Shown here: positions 45,761 through 55,782 of the stretch, piece by piece
Layout of the letters: each line of letters begins with the position of its first letter
Numbering within the stretch: the first letter of the stretch is position 1
Source of the DNA: Trabulsiella odontotermitis
Lineage (GTDB): Bacteria; Pseudomonadota; Gammaproteobacteria; Enterobacterales; Enterobacteriaceae
Reading direction: 5' to 3'
DNA length: 64,000 nucleotides
Assembly: GCF_030053895.1 (NCBI RefSeq)
Contig: NZ_CP125781.1
Coordinates: forward strand, 4,340,001-4,404,000
Made by a program: the position numbers and the translations under genes
The notes under the pieces: model-generated
Seen by the model: the letters and a program-made list of their open reading frames with translations, nothing else
What the model was told of the DNA's origin: nothing
Databases searched by the model: none

Positions 45761-46306
45761 CTAATTATAGCGCGACTTGTTCACCAGTTGAGCGATTTCC
45801 CGGGCAAATTGAGAAACCTGATCCCAGTCGGTATACACCACTTCTTTATGCGTATCCGTTTCGCCACCCGTCATCTTCATGATCAGACGGATCATCACCC
45901 GGTCATACCAACGATAGCGCGGGTAACGCAGCGCCCCGGCAAAGACTTCGCACTGCGTTGGCTGCCATGGCGAGCGCAACAGAAACTTACGCGTATAGTT
46001 ATTCGTCTGCGGCGAGCGTTTCTCCGGCTTACGGGCCACAAGGTTGACCGAGTAAAACGCGCTCGGTACTGCCTGCAGGTGTCTGAGATTCTTTTTCACA
46101 AAACGCTCCACCGCAGAATGGAAATGCCCGTAGCGGATAGACGCCCCAATGACCACACGGTCGTAATGCTCCCAGGGAATGTCATCGGCGCGATGCAGGT
46201 TCATCGTATCTGCCTCAACCCCAAGCTCTTTCAATTCTGAAGCCAGAAAAGACGCAATCTCCCGTGTCTGTCCATCACGGGTAGAGAAAAGAATTAACGT
46301 TTTCAA
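45761..46306 (-). CDS. hemG: Protoporphyrinogen IX dehydrogenase (quinone) HemG
   Basis: HemG oxidises protoporphyrinogen IX to protoporphyrin IX and passes electrons to quinones. The 181-aa flavodoxin-like protein equals E. coli HemG. The FMN-binding loop STRDGQTREIASF lies near residue 8, and VIGASIRYGHFH near residue 52. The long insertion loop specific to HemG is present (near VARKPEKRSPQTNNYTRKFL). It follows trkH by 12 bp and directly precedes the rRNA promoters, as at E. coli rrnA. Confidence 0.96.
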   Translation of the reverse strand: MKTLILFSTRDGQTREIASFLASELKELGVEADTMNLHRADDIPWEHYDRVVIGASIRYGHFHSAVERFVKKNLRHLQAVPSAFYSVNLVARKPEKRSPQTNNYTRKFLLRSPWQPTQCEVFAGALRYPRYRWYDRVMIRLIMKMTGGETDTHKEVVYTDWDQVSQFAREIAQLVNKSRYN

Positions 46307-46318
46307 CGAGCACTCCTG

Positions 46319-47770
46319 TTATTCGCGCCAGAATGTTGGGGTAAACAGAACCAGCAATGTAAAGACCTCCAGACGACCAAACAGCATATTGGCAATCAGA
46401 ATCCATTTAGCGACAGGGTTCATACTAGCAAAATTATCCGCCACGACACCGAGACCCGGCCCAAGGTTATTGAGCGTTGCCACTACGGACGCAAAGGCGG
46501 AGAAGTCATCCACTCCCGTGGCGATGATCGCCAGCATGCTGACAATGAACACCAGCGCATAGGCGGAAAAGAAACCCCATACCGCTTCGAGGATCCGCTC
46601 CGGCAGCGCGCGGTTGCCGAGCTTAATACTGTACACCGCATTCGGATGCACCAGACGTTTCAGCTCACGGTTTCCCTGTTTAAACAGCAGAAGAATACGG
46701 ATCACCTTCAGGCCACCGCCCGTCGATCCAGCGCAGCCGCCGATAAACGCCGAACAGAGCAACAGCACTGGCAGGAAGAGCGGCCATCGGGCGATGCTGT
46801 CCGTCGTAAAGCCCGCCGTCGTCGCCATCGAAACCACCTGGAAAAAGGCCTGATTCAGCGTCGTCATCGCCGAGTTATACACGCCGTGGAACCACAGCAT
46901 CAGCGTACAGATAAACACCAGCGTCAGTTGAACGCCGATAAACATCCGGAACTCCGGGTCGCGCCAGTACACCTTCAGGCTGCGACCGCTCAGCAGCGAA
47001 AAGTGCAGACCATAGTTACACCCAGAAATCAGTAAGAAGATGGCAATGATGGTATTAATGGTCGGACTGGCAAAGTAGCCTACGCTGGCGTCATGCGTAG
47101 AGAAACCGCCAATGGCGATGGTCGCAAAACTGTGTCCAATAGCGTCAAACGCTGGCATACCCGCAAACCACAACGCCACTGCGCACGCCACCGTCAGCAG
47201 GACGTAAATCAGCCACAGCGTTTTTGCTGTTTCGGCGATACGTGGCCGCATCTTGTTGTCTTTCAGCGGCCCGGGCATCTCGGCGCGATACAACTGCATC
47301 CCCCCGACGCCCAGTATCGGGAGTATCGCCACCGCCAGCACAATGATCCCCATACCGCCAAACCACTGCAGCATCTGGCGATAAAAGAGAATAGCATGAG
47401 GAAGAGAATCCAGCCCCACCAGCGTGGTGGCGCCCGTTGTCGTGAGTCCGGAAAAGGATTCAAAGAACGCGTCTGTCACCGTCAGGTTCGGTTGTTCGGA
47501 GAAGATGAAAGGTAACGCACCGACGCTCCCCAGCACGGTCCAGAACAGGACAACGATCAGAAATCCTTCACGGGATTTCAGTTCACCTTTCTCGCGGCGG
47601 TTCGGCCACCACAGCATTGACCCAATCGCCAGCGCAACGAAAAACGTCTGCGTGAAGGCCCGACCCGCGCCATCACGATAAATCAGCGCCACCAGTCCGG
47701 GAACAATCATCGTTCCCGAAAACAGAATGACCAGAAGTCCTACGATTCGGGTTATGGCGCGAAAATGCAT
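46319..47770 (-). CDS. trkH: Trk potassium uptake protein TrkH
   Basis: TrkH is the membrane-spanning K+ channel subunit that works with TrkA. The 483-aa length equals E. coli. Four pore-loop repeats of the SKT family are visible, with selectivity glycines in TTTGATTL, TIAIGGFSTHD, TTAGFTTDS and TLNNLGPGLG. About ten hydrophobic segments are predicted. It lies between yigZ (41 bp upstream) and hemG. Confidence 0.96.
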   Translation of the reverse strand: MHFRAITRIVGLLVILFSGTMIVPGLVALIYRDGAGRAFTQTFFVALAIGSMLWWPNRREKGELKSREGFLIVVLFWTVLGSVGALPFIFSEQPNLTVTDAFFESFSGLTTTGATTLVGLDSLPHAILFYRQMLQWFGGMGIIVLAVAILPILGVGGMQLYRAEMPGPLKDNKMRPRIAETAKTLWLIYVLLTVACAVALWFAGMPAFDAIGHSFATIAIGGFSTHDASVGYFASPTINTIIAIFLLISGCNYGLHFSLLSGRSLKVYWRDPEFRMFIGVQLTLVFICTLMLWFHGVYNSAMTTLNQAFFQVVSMATTAGFTTDSIARWPLFLPVLLLCSAFIGGCAGSTGGGLKVIRILLLFKQGNRELKRLVHPNAVYSIKLGNRALPERILEAVWGFFSAYALVFIVSMLAIIATGVDDFSAFASVVATLNNLGPGLGVVADNFASMNPVAKWILIANMLFGRLEVFTLLVLFTPTFWRE

Positions 47771-47811
47771 CTCTGCCGCTTCCTTTGATATGCAAAAAAG
47801 TCAGGTGGGGA

Positions 47812-48426
47812 TTATTCGTCAATATTCCGTAAATGCAACGAACCACGACTAAAATCAGCAAGCTTTGCTGTAAACGCCGCCAGTTCGGACTGTGGAAGCG
47901 CAACGCGTAATCGTACGGAAGCCTGAAAATCACTGTTGACGACCTTGCCGGAAAACTGCCCCAGCAGCGCCTCAACGCCCGCTAACTGCCCATACTCACA
48001 CTGCAAAGTATATTCGGTCAGCGGCGTCTTGCGCAGCGTCGTCAGTTGATGCAACGCCTGGCTTACGCCCCCGCCGTAGGCTTTCACCAAACCGCCAGTG
48101 CCCAGCAAAATACCGCCATAGTAACGCACGACGACGGCGGTAATTTCGCCAACGCCACTGCCCATCAGCTGTGCCAGCATGGGTTTCCCGGCCGTTCCCG
48201 CGGGTTCACCATCATCAGAGAAACCCAGCTGTTGCGAATCGTCAGGCGCACCAGCGACCCACGCCACACAATGATGGCGCGCATCCGGGTGCTCCGCCCT
48301 GACGGATTCAACAAAAGCTTTCGCCGCCTCAACGCCCTCGGTATGGGCGAGAAGCGTAATGAAGCGGCTCTTTTTGATCTCTTCCACGACTGTCACCGGT
48401 GCGGCCGGGATTAACCAACTGTCCAT
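47812..48426 (-). CDS. yigZ: IMPACT-family protein YigZ
   Basis: The 204-aa YigZ belongs to the UPF0029/IMPACT family. Its role is not firmly established; RNA-binding and translation-related functions have been suggested. The N-terminal IMPACT domain holds ARHHCVAWVAG and DDGEPAGTAGKPML, and VVRYYGGILLGTGGLVKAYG is the family signature. The C-terminal half is an EF-G-like alpha-beta domain. It overlaps the last base of pepQ. Confidence 0.93.
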   Translation of the reverse strand: MDSWLIPAAPVTVVEEIKKSRFITLLAHTEGVEAAKAFVESVRAEHPDARHHCVAWVAGAPDDSQQLGFSDDGEPAGTAGKPMLAQLMGSGVGEITAVVVRYYGGILLGTGGLVKAYGGGVSQALHQLTTLRKTPLTEYTLQCEYGQLAGVEALLGQFSGKVVNSDFQASVRLRVALPQSELAAFTAKLADFSRGSLHLRNIDE

Positions 48427-49757
48427 TACGCCAGCTTCAGATCTCGCGTCATATTCTCGATGCTGTTTTCATGGATCACGACATTATCCTCAATGCGAAT
48501 ACCACCAAACGGCTTCAGCGCGTCGATTTTCTGCCAGTTAAAGTGCTTGCTGAATTGCCCTTCGCGCCACGGTGCCAGCAGCGATTCGATGAAGTAAATT
48601 CCCGGCTCGATGGTCAGCACCATGCGCGGTTGTAGCATGCGGGTACAGCGCAGGTACGGATATTTCGACGGCGCAGCCAGATGCGTGCCGGTATCATCCT
48701 GCATAAACCCGGCAACGTCATGGACCTGTAACCCCAGCGGATGACCGATGCCGTGCGGCATAAACGGCCCGGTAAGATCATTTTCCACCATCGCCTCTTC
48801 ACTCATGTCGGTGACAATCTTGTGTTTACGCAGCAGCTTCGCAATGCGCTGATGGAACTGGATATGGTAATCCACATAGCTGGTTCCGGCTTTCATCGTC
48901 GCGATCAGCGCCAGTTGCTCGTCATTGACATCTTTGACCAGATGCGCAAAGTCATTATCCCCGTTCGCCGCCCAGGTCCGGGTGAGATCGGCCGCGTAAC
49001 CGTTGTATTCCGCTCCCGCATCCAGCAGGAAGCTACGCATTTCCGACGGCGCACGGTGATCCAGTTTGGTGTAGTGCAGCACGGCAGCGTGTTCGTTAAG
49101 CGCCACGATGTTGCTGTACGGTACATCAATGTCGCGGTGACCCGTCGCGGTCAGATAGGCGAGGTTAATATCAAACTCGCTCATGCCCGACAGAAACGCT
49201 TCATGTGCCGCACGATGACCGTTGACCGCCATTTTTTGCGCTTCGCGCATGCAGACCAGTTCATAGTCGGTTTTGTAAGAGCGGTAATAGTGCAGGTAAT
49301 CGATCACCCCTTTCGGGTTGATATTATTGGCCGCAATCTCAAGACCCAGCGCGCGCTCAGGTACCGGCCCAATGTAAGCGATATTGCCGCGAGCCGCTGG
49401 CAGCAGGCTGCCAATGCCATCCGCTTTCGGTAGCGCGATGACTTCTACGTCTTCCGTCCAGAAAGAGGTCGGCAGCGGTTCGACGTTGTGCCAGTAATCG
49501 ACTGGCAGATAAAACCACAGCTTCGGTTTATTCACGCCATCCACCAGCAGCCAGCAGTTTGGCACCTGCGTGACCGGCACCCAGGACTTAAACTGCGGGT
49601 TCACTTTAAACGGATAGGGATGATCATCGAGGAAAACATTGAACAACTCGCCAGAGTGAATAAGTAGTGCATCCAGCTTAAAACGCTCCAGCACATTACG
49701 GGTGCGTTCTTGTAAGGTAACGATATGATTTTTATAGAGTGCGGCCAGTGATTCCAT
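48426..49757 (-). CDS. pepQ: Xaa-Pro dipeptidase (prolidase) PepQ
   Basis: PepQ hydrolyses dipeptides with C-terminal proline; it is a cytosolic enzyme with two Mn ions. The 443-aa length equals E. coli. The creatinase-type N-terminal domain is followed by the pita-bread catalytic domain with metal ligands in LLDAGAEYNGYAADLTRTW (Asp residues), MPHGIGHPLGLQVHDVAG (His) and VLTIEPGIYF (Glu). It is divergent from fadB; the FadR site at 49905 lies between the two. Confidence 0.96.
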   Translation of the reverse strand: MESLAALYKNHIVTLQERTRNVLERFKLDALLIHSGELFNVFLDDHPYPFKVNPQFKSWVPVTQVPNCWLLVDGVNKPKLWFYLPVDYWHNVEPLPTSFWTEDVEVIALPKADGIGSLLPAARGNIAYIGPVPERALGLEIAANNINPKGVIDYLHYYRSYKTDYELVCMREAQKMAVNGHRAAHEAFLSGMSEFDINLAYLTATGHRDIDVPYSNIVALNEHAAVLHYTKLDHRAPSEMRSFLLDAGAEYNGYAADLTRTWAANGDNDFAHLVKDVNDEQLALIATMKAGTSYVDYHIQFHQRIAKLLRKHKIVTDMSEEAMVENDLTGPFMPHGIGHPLGLQVHDVAGFMQDDTGTHLAAPSKYPYLRCTRMLQPRMVLTIEPGIYFIESLLAPWREGQFSKHFNWQKIDALKPFGGIRIEDNVVIHENSIENMTRDLKLA

Positions 49758-49904
49758 CTTTTACCCTTCTGATATTTTTACCTCAAGTCTCCGCATCTTA
49801 GCACACCTCATTCTGGCTGCGTGATTTCTGCTGAGCGTGATCAAGGCGGCATTTCTTTAAAGACTCATTTGCATTTTATTAACATAAAATCCACACTTCG
49901 CCTC

Positions 49905-49921
49905 ATCTGGTACGACCAGAT
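49905..49921 (+). promoter_or_regulatory. FadR operator of fadBA
   Basis: ATCTGGTACGACCAGAT is a perfect palindrome around its centre and matches the E. coli fadB FadR site. FadR represses fadBA until long-chain acyl-CoA binds it. It lies 27-43 bp before the fadB start. Confidence 0.95.
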
Positions 49922-49947
49922 CACTTTGCTGGATTCGGGAGACTGAC

Positions 49948-52137
49948 ATGCTCTACAAAGGCGACACCCTGTACCTCAACTGGCTGGAAGATGGCATTGC
50001 CGAACTGGTGTTCGATGCCCCCGGCTCAGTGAATAAACTTGATACCGCAACCGTGGCCAGCCTCGGCAACGCGCTCGATGTGCTCGAAAAACAACAACAT
50101 TTAAAAGGGCTGTTGCTGCGCTCCGAAAAAGCCGCGTTCATTGTCGGCGCGGATATCACCGAATTTCTGTCACTGTTCCTGGTTCCTCAGGAGCAACTGA
50201 GCCAGTGGCTGCATTTTGCAAACAGTGTCTTTAACCGTCTGGAAGATCTTCCGGTTCCTACCGTTTCCGCTATTAACGGCTACGCGTTGGGCGGCGGCTG
50301 CGAATGTGTGCTGGCGACAGACTACCGCCTGGCGACGCCGGATCTGCGTATCGGTTTACCAGAAACGAAGCTGGGCATCATGCCGGGTTTTGGTGGCTCG
50401 GTGCGGATGCCGCGTCTGTTGGGTGCGGACAGTGCACTCGAAATCATCGCCGCCGGGAAAGACGTGGGTGCCGATCAGGCGCTGAAGATGGGTCTGGTCG
50501 ATGGGGTGGTAAAACCGGAGAAACTGCGAGATGGCGCGGTTGCTATCCTGCGACAAGCCATTAATGGCGATCTCGACTGGAAAGCGAAACGCCAGCCGAA
50601 ACTTGAGCCGCTGAAACTCAGCAAAATCGAAGCGGCAATGAGTTTTACCATCGCCAAAGGCATGGTCGCGCAAACCGCAGGCAAGCATTACCCGGCACCG
50701 ATGACCGCTGTCAAAACCATCGAAGCCGCAGCAAAATTTGGCCGTGAGGAAGCCCTGAAGCTGGAAAATCAGAGCTTCGTGCCCCTGGCACACACTCCCG
50801 AGGCCCGTGCGCTGGTCGGTATTTTCCTTAACGACCAATACGTAAAAGGTCAGGCAAAGCATCTGACCAAAAATACCGACACACCGAAACAGGCCGCCGT
50901 GCTCGGCGCCGGGATCATGGGGGGCGGGATTGCTTACCAGTCCGCCTGGAAAGGTGTGCCGGTCATTATGAAGGATATCAACGATAAGTCGCTGACGCTC
51001 GGCATGACTGAAGCCGCCAAATTGCTGAACAAACAGCTGGAGCGCGGCAAGATTGATGGTCTGAAGCTGGCGGGCGTGATCGCCACCATTCACCCGACGC
51101 TCGACTATGCTGGTTTCGATCGCGTCGATGTGGTGGTCGAAGCGGTGGTGGAAAACCCGAAAGTGAAGAAAGCGGTGCTGGCCGAGACGGAAGACCAGGT
51201 GCGCCAGGATACCGTTCTCGCGTCAAATACCTCGACCATTCCGATTTCAGAACTGGCTGGCGCGCTGAAGCGTCCGGAAAACTTCTGCGGTATGCACTTC
51301 TTTAACCCGGTGCACCGCATGCCGCTGGTCGAAGTCATTCGTGGCGAGAAAACATCAGACGCGACGGTCGCCAAAGTCGTAGCGTGGGCCAGTAAAATGG
51401 GCAAAACCCCCATTGTGGTCAACGACTGCCCCGGTTTCTTTGTTAACCGTGTGCTGTTCCCGTACTTCGCTGGATTCAGCCAGTTGCTGCGCGACGGCGC
51501 AGATTTCCGCAAAATCGACAACGTGATGGAAAAACAATTCGGCTGGCCGATGGGCCCGGCGTATCTGCTCGACGTCGTAGGTATCGATACCGCGCATCAC
51601 GCGCAAGCCGTGATGGCCGCCGGTTTCCCACAGCGGATGCAGAAAGATTATCGCGACGCCATTGATGCCATGTTTGACGCCAGCCGTTACGGGCAGAAAA
51701 ACGGTCTTGGCTTCTGGCGCTATAGCGCGGACAGCAAAGGCAAGCCGAAGAAAGAAGAAGATCCGTCCGTGGTCAGCCTGCTGGCTGACGTCAGCCAGCC
51801 GAAGCGCGACTTCAGCGATGAAGAGATTATCGCCCGCATGATGATCCCGATGGTCAACGAAGTGGTGCGCTGTCTGGAAGAAGGCATTATCGCCAGCCCT
51901 GCAGAAGCGGATATGGCGCTGGTTTATGGTCTTGGCTTCCCTCCGTTCCACGGCGGCGCATTCCGCTGGCTGGATACGATCGGCAGCGCAAAATATCTCG
52001 ATATGGCGCAGCAGTACGAGCATCTGGGACCGCTGTATCAGGTGCCGGAAGGCTTGCGCAATAAAGCGCGTCATAACGAAGCATACTATCCCCCGGTTAA
52101 ACCTGCCCGTCCGGTGGGTGAGCTGAAAACGGCTTAA
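49948..52137 (+). CDS. fadB: Fatty acid oxidation complex alpha subunit FadB
   Basis: FadB has enoyl-CoA hydratase, 3-hydroxyacyl-CoA dehydrogenase and isomerase/epimerase activities in aerobic beta-oxidation. The 729-aa length equals E. coli. The N-terminal crotonase domain has SAINGYALGGGCEC (acidic residue near 119) and LPETKLGIMPGFGG (Glu near 139). The dehydrogenase domain has the NAD loop GAGIMGGGIAY near residue 318 and the catalytic His450 in MHFFNPVHRM. It is the first gene of fadBA and precedes fadA by 9 bp. Confidence 0.98.
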   Translation: MLYKGDTLYLNWLEDGIAELVFDAPGSVNKLDTATVASLGNALDVLEKQQHLKGLLLRSEKAAFIVGADITEFLSLFLVPQEQLSQWLHFANSVFNRLEDLPVPTVSAINGYALGGGCECVLATDYRLATPDLRIGLPETKLGIMPGFGGSVRMPRLLGADSALEIIAAGKDVGADQALKMGLVDGVVKPEKLRDGAVAILRQAINGDLDWKAKRQPKLEPLKLSKIEAAMSFTIAKGMVAQTAGKHYPAPMTAVKTIEAAAKFGREEALKLENQSFVPLAHTPEARALVGIFLNDQYVKGQAKHLTKNTDTPKQAAVLGAGIMGGGIAYQSAWKGVPVIMKDINDKSLTLGMTEAAKLLNKQLERGKIDGLKLAGVIATIHPTLDYAGFDRVDVVVEAVVENPKVKKAVLAETEDQVRQDTVLASNTSTIPISELAGALKRPENFCGMHFFNPVHRMPLVEVIRGEKTSDATVAKVVAWASKMGKTPIVVNDCPGFFVNRVLFPYFAGFSQLLRDGADFRKIDNVMEKQFGWPMGPAYLLDVVGIDTAHHAQAVMAAGFPQRMQKDYRDAIDAMFDASRYGQKNGLGFWRYSADSKGKPKKEEDPSVVSLLADVSQPKRDFSDEEIIARMMIPMVNEVVRCLEEGIIASPAEADMALVYGLGFPPFHGGAFRWLDTIGSAKYLDMAQQYEHLGPLYQVPEGLRNKARHNEAYYPPVKPARPVGELKTA

Positions 52138-52146
52138 GGAGTCACG

Positions 52147-53310
52147 ATGGAACAGGTTGTTATTGTTGATGCAATTCGTACCCCGATGGGCCGTTCAAAG
52201 GGCGGCGCATTCCGCCATGTCCGCGCGGAAGATCTTTCCGCGCATCTGATGCGCAGCCTGCTGTCGCGTAATCCAGCACTGGATGCCACGGCCATTGACG
52301 ATATCTATTGGGGTTGTGTGCAACAGACGCTGGAGCAGGGTTTTAACATCGCCCGTAATGCAGCGCTATTGGCAGAGATCCCGCATTCCGTTCCGGCTGT
52401 CACTGTGAACCGCTTGTGCGGATCATCAATGCAGGCATTGCACGATGCCGCGCGCATGATCATGACCGGTGATGCGCAGGTATGCCTGATTGGCGGTGTG
52501 GAGCATATGGGCCATGTGCCAATGAGCCACGGCGTCGATTTCCATCCGGGCCTCAGCCGCAATGTGGCAAAAGCCGCGGGCATGATGGGGCTGACGGCGG
52601 AAATGCTCTCTCGTTTGCATGGCATCAGCCGTGAGATGCAGGATGCGTTCGCCGCCCGTTCTCACGCCCGCGCCTGGGCCGCCACGCAGTCCGGCGCATT
52701 CAGAAGTGAAATTATCCCCACCGGCGGTCACGACGCCGATGGCGTACTGAAGCAGTTTAACTACGATGAAGTGATCCGCCCGGAAACCACTGTTGAAGCG
52801 CTGGCGACGCTGAAACCGGCGTTTGATCCAGTCAGCGGTACCGTCACTGCTGGCACCTCTTCCGCGCTCTCAGATGGTGCTGCCGCGATGCTGGTGATGA
52901 GCGAGAGCCGTGCCCGTGAACTGGGGCTGAAACCGCGCGCACGTATTCGTTCGATGGCAGTTGTCGGCTGCGATCCATCAATTATGGGTTACGGTCCGGT
53001 TCCGGCGTCAAAACTGGCGCTGAAAAAAGCGGGGCTTTCCGCCAGCGATATCGACCTGTTTGAGATGAATGAAGCGTTCGCCGCACAAATCCTGCCATGC
53101 ATTAAGGATCTGGGGCTGATGGAGCAGATCGACGAGAAGATCAATCTTAACGGCGGCGCCATCGCCCTCGGTCATCCACTTGGCTGTTCCGGCGCGCGCA
53201 TCAGCACCACGCTGATTAACCTGATGGAGCGCCAGGACGCTCAGTTCGGTCTGGCGACGATGTGCATCGGGTTAGGTCAGGGGATCGCGACGGTGTTTGA
53301 AAGGGTGTAG
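52147..53310 (+). CDS. fadA: 3-ketoacyl-CoA thiolase FadA
   Basis: FadA cleaves 3-ketoacyl-CoA with CoA in the last step of each beta-oxidation cycle and forms the alpha2beta2 complex with FadB. The 387-aa length equals E. coli. The nucleophile is Cys91 (RLCGSSMQAL), and the other catalytic residues are in NGGAIALGHPLGCSGAR (His) and MCIGLGQG (Cys). The ATG follows AAGGAGTCACG. A terminator follows 35 bp after the stop. Confidence 0.98.
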   Translation: MEQVVIVDAIRTPMGRSKGGAFRHVRAEDLSAHLMRSLLSRNPALDATAIDDIYWGCVQQTLEQGFNIARNAALLAEIPHSVPAVTVNRLCGSSMQALHDAARMIMTGDAQVCLIGGVEHMGHVPMSHGVDFHPGLSRNVAKAAGMMGLTAEMLSRLHGISREMQDAFAARSHARAWAATQSGAFRSEIIPTGGHDADGVLKQFNYDEVIRPETTVEALATLKPAFDPVSGTVTAGTSSALSDGAAAMLVMSESRARELGLKPRARIRSMAVVGCDPSIMGYGPVPASKLALKKAGLSASDIDLFEMNEAFAAQILPCIKDLGLMEQIDEKINLNGGAIALGHPLGCSGARISTTLINLMERQDAQFGLATMCIGLGQGIATVFERV

Positions 53311-53345
53311 TAACCCATTCATTCCCCTAAATCATTGCCGTTCTT

Positions 53346-53370
53346 CCCGCCTGTCAGGGGCGGGTTTTTT
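53346..53370 (+). terminator. fadBA terminator
   Basis: CCCGCC/GGCGGG pair around a short loop and are followed by TTTTTT. It also lies just 3' of the convergent fre gene. Confidence 0.9.
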
Positions 53371-53374
53371 ATGT

Positions 53375-54079
53375 CTAAATAAACGAAAACGCGTCGCCAA
53401 ACAGGCGGTCTTCACGCGCGTTGCGTTCATTGCAGAACAGGTCGCGGGCAATTTTCGCCATCTCAAAGCGCCCGGCGATGTAGATATCATGCTCTGCCAG
53501 CGTACCATGATCCTGCAGCACCGCCGTCAGCACCGTACCCGTACGCCCACGCCAGCCCTCTTCCGGTTGCTCAACCACCGCTTCAACGCGCAGATTAGGA
53601 TGAGTCACCGACAACGCTTCCAGCTCAGAGAGATCGTAGAGGTGTTTCTCTTCACGGCCGCCCCAGTAAATGGTGATGTCGCGGTCCGGATTTTGTTCCA
53701 GCGCCGTCAGCAGAATCGAACGCGCATAAGAGAAACCGGTTCCCCCGGCAATCAGGATCAGCGGACGCGCTTCGTCATCTTCACGCAGCCAGGCGTCACC
53801 GTGCGGAATATCAACCAGCACTTCACGCTCTTTCAGAATGCGATCCATCACCGCCATGGCATACAGATTGATCTCTGATGCCCCGATGTGCAGTTCGATA
53901 AACCGATGTTCGGAAGGCAATGACGCCATTGAGAACGGACGCTTGTCGCGCTCATCCATTACGACCATCAGATACTGACCGGCGCGAAAGGAGAAATCCG
54001 CTTCTGGTTTTAAACGAACGCGATATACGGTATCAGTGATGGCTTCTACCGAGGTCACTTTACAGCTTAAGGTTGTCAT
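53375..54079 (-). CDS. fre: NAD(P)H-flavin reductase Fre
   Basis: Fre reduces free riboflavin, FMN and FAD with NAD(P)H. It does not hold a bound flavin, and its products reduce ferric iron and help activate ribonucleotide reductase. The 234-aa protein (E. coli 233) has the flavin-binding RPFSMASLP near residue 46 and the NAD(P)H-binding LILIAGGTGFSYARSIL near residue 108. It follows ubiD by 38 bp and is convergent with fadA. Confidence 0.96.
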   Translation of the reverse strand: MTTLSCKVTSVEAITDTVYRVRLKPEADFSFRAGQYLMVVMDERDKRPFSMASLPSEHRFIELHIGASEINLYAMAVMDRILKEREVLVDIPHGDAWLREDDEARPLILIAGGTGFSYARSILLTALEQNPDRDITIYWGGREEKHLYDLSELEALSVTHPNLRVEAVVEQPEEGWRGRTGTVLTAVLQDHGTLAEHDIYIAGRFEMAKIARDLFCNERNAREDRLFGDAFSFI

Positions 54080-54117
54080 GCGCTCCCTCTGTCGGGTCTG
54101 TTAGGTAAAACGGTCGT

Positions 54118-55602
54118 TCAGGGTGTATTACCGTTCTTCAGGATAGCCAGTTCATCCCAGATGGCGTCGATACGAGCCGTCACCTCAGGATCCTTTTTAA
54201 TAGGACGTCCCCACTCACGTTGGGTCTCGCCAGGCCATTTATTCGTGGCATCCAGCCCCATTTTTGAGCCCAAACCGGAAACCGGCGAGGCAAAATCCAG
54301 ATAATCTATTGGCGTGTTTTCCACTAGCACCGTATCCCGCGCCGGATCCATACGGGTGGTGATCGCCCAAATCACATCATTCCAGTCACGAGCATTCACG
54401 TCATCGTCACAAACGATCACGAATTTGGTGTACATAAACTGCCGCAAAAATGACCAGACGCCCATCATGACGCGCTTAGCATGACCGGCGTATTGTTTTT
54501 TCATCGTCACCACCGCGAGGCGGTATGAGCACCCTTCCGGCGGCAGATAAAAATCGACAATTTCGGGAAACTGCTTTTGCAGAATCGGAACAAAGACTTC
54601 ATTCAGCGCCACACCCAGCACCGCGGGCTCATCCGGTGGACGGCCGGTGTAGGTCGAGTGGTAAATGGCATCTTCACGCTGCGTAATGTGCGTCACCGTA
54701 AAAACCGGGAAATTATCGACTTCATTGTAATACCCGGTGTGGTCGCCGTATGGACCTTCTGCCGCAACTTCACCCGCTTCGATATAGCCTTCCAGCACAA
54801 TCTCCGCGCTGGCCGGGACTTCAAGCTCGTTAGAAATGCACTTCACGACCTCGGTTTTCGTGCCACGCAGCAGGCCCGCAAAGGCGTATTCCGACAGCGT
54901 ATCCGGCACCGGCGTCACCGCACCGAGAATTGTCGCCGGGTCCGCGCCTAATGCCACGGAAACCGGAAAACGTTCGCCCGGATGTGCCGCGCACCACTCC
55001 TGGAAATCCAGCGCGCCGCCACGATGGGACAACCAACGCATGATCAGCTTATTTTTGCCAATCAGTTGCTGGCGATAAATACCGAGATTTTGCCGTTCTT
55101 TGTGCGGACCGCGGGTCACCGTCAGCCCCCAGGTAATCAGTGGCGCGGCATCTTCTGGCCAGCAGGTCATGATCGGAATACGGGTTAAATCCACGTCATC
55201 GCCGCTGATGATCTTCTGCTGGCAAGGCGCGCCACGCAGGCGTTTGGTCGGCATATTCAGCACTTGTTTGTAGTGCGGAAGTTTATCAAACAGATCACGG
55301 AACCCTTTGGGTGGCTCCGGTTCTTTGAGAAAAGCCAGCAGCTTACCCACTTCCCGCAGTGCAGTGACGTCTTCCTGGCCCATCCCCATCGCCACGCGTT
55401 TCGGCGTGCCAAAGAGATTGCACAGCACCGGCATGTTGTAACCTTTGGGGTTTTCGAACAGCAACGCCGGACCACCGGCACGTAGCGTCCGGTCGGCAAT
55501 TTCGGTGATTTCCAGATGAGGATCAACCGGCAGCGTGATGCGTTTTAGCTCGCCCTGCTGCTCCAGTAATGTCAGAAAGTCGCGTAGGTCGTGGTATTTC
55601 AT
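54118..55602 (-). CDS. ubiD: 3-octaprenyl-4-hydroxybenzoate carboxy-lyase UbiD
   Basis: UbiD decarboxylates octaprenyl-hydroxybenzoate in ubiquinone synthesis using prenylated FMN made by UbiX. The 494-aa protein (E. coli 497) has the conserved MRWLSHRGGALDFQEW, PFGD-type loop AAEGPYGDHTGYYN with the catalytic Glu region nearby, and DDDVNARDWNDVIWA. It is one of four ubi genes in this window (with ubiB, ubiJ and ubiE) and heads the ubiD-fre unit. Confidence 0.97.
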   Translation of the reverse strand: MKYHDLRDFLTLLEQQGELKRITLPVDPHLEITEIADRTLRAGGPALLFENPKGYNMPVLCNLFGTPKRVAMGMGQEDVTALREVGKLLAFLKEPEPPKGFRDLFDKLPHYKQVLNMPTKRLRGAPCQQKIISGDDVDLTRIPIMTCWPEDAAPLITWGLTVTRGPHKERQNLGIYRQQLIGKNKLIMRWLSHRGGALDFQEWCAAHPGERFPVSVALGADPATILGAVTPVPDTLSEYAFAGLLRGTKTEVVKCISNELEVPASAEIVLEGYIEAGEVAAEGPYGDHTGYYNEVDNFPVFTVTHITQREDAIYHSTYTGRPPDEPAVLGVALNEVFVPILQKQFPEIVDFYLPPEGCSYRLAVVTMKKQYAGHAKRVMMGVWSFLRQFMYTKFVIVCDDDVNARDWNDVIWAITTRMDPARDTVLVENTPIDYLDFASPVSGLGSKMGLDATNKWPGETQREWGRPIKKDPEVTARIDAIWDELAILKNGNTP

Positions 55603-55782
55603 GGAGTAGGTTCTGGCCTCTTTATCAGCGCATTATTATACGGCGTTCGCCTGCGTGATGCTGTATTTTTGTTAAATTAGCGTGAACTCACACTCCCGTC
55701 TGTCACCCGCCGTGATAATCCCCTTCGCGATCAGGTCTGGCATTTGCTATGCTTGCGGCCGAATTAACGGGAAAGAGTGATT

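Noticed and set aside
46646..47035. Plus-strand frames opposite trkH and pepQ, up to 230 codons (48741-49433)
   Set aside because: They are shadows of the real minus-strand genes; the predicted proteins are rich in Arg, His and Gln, as expected from antisense of coding DNA.
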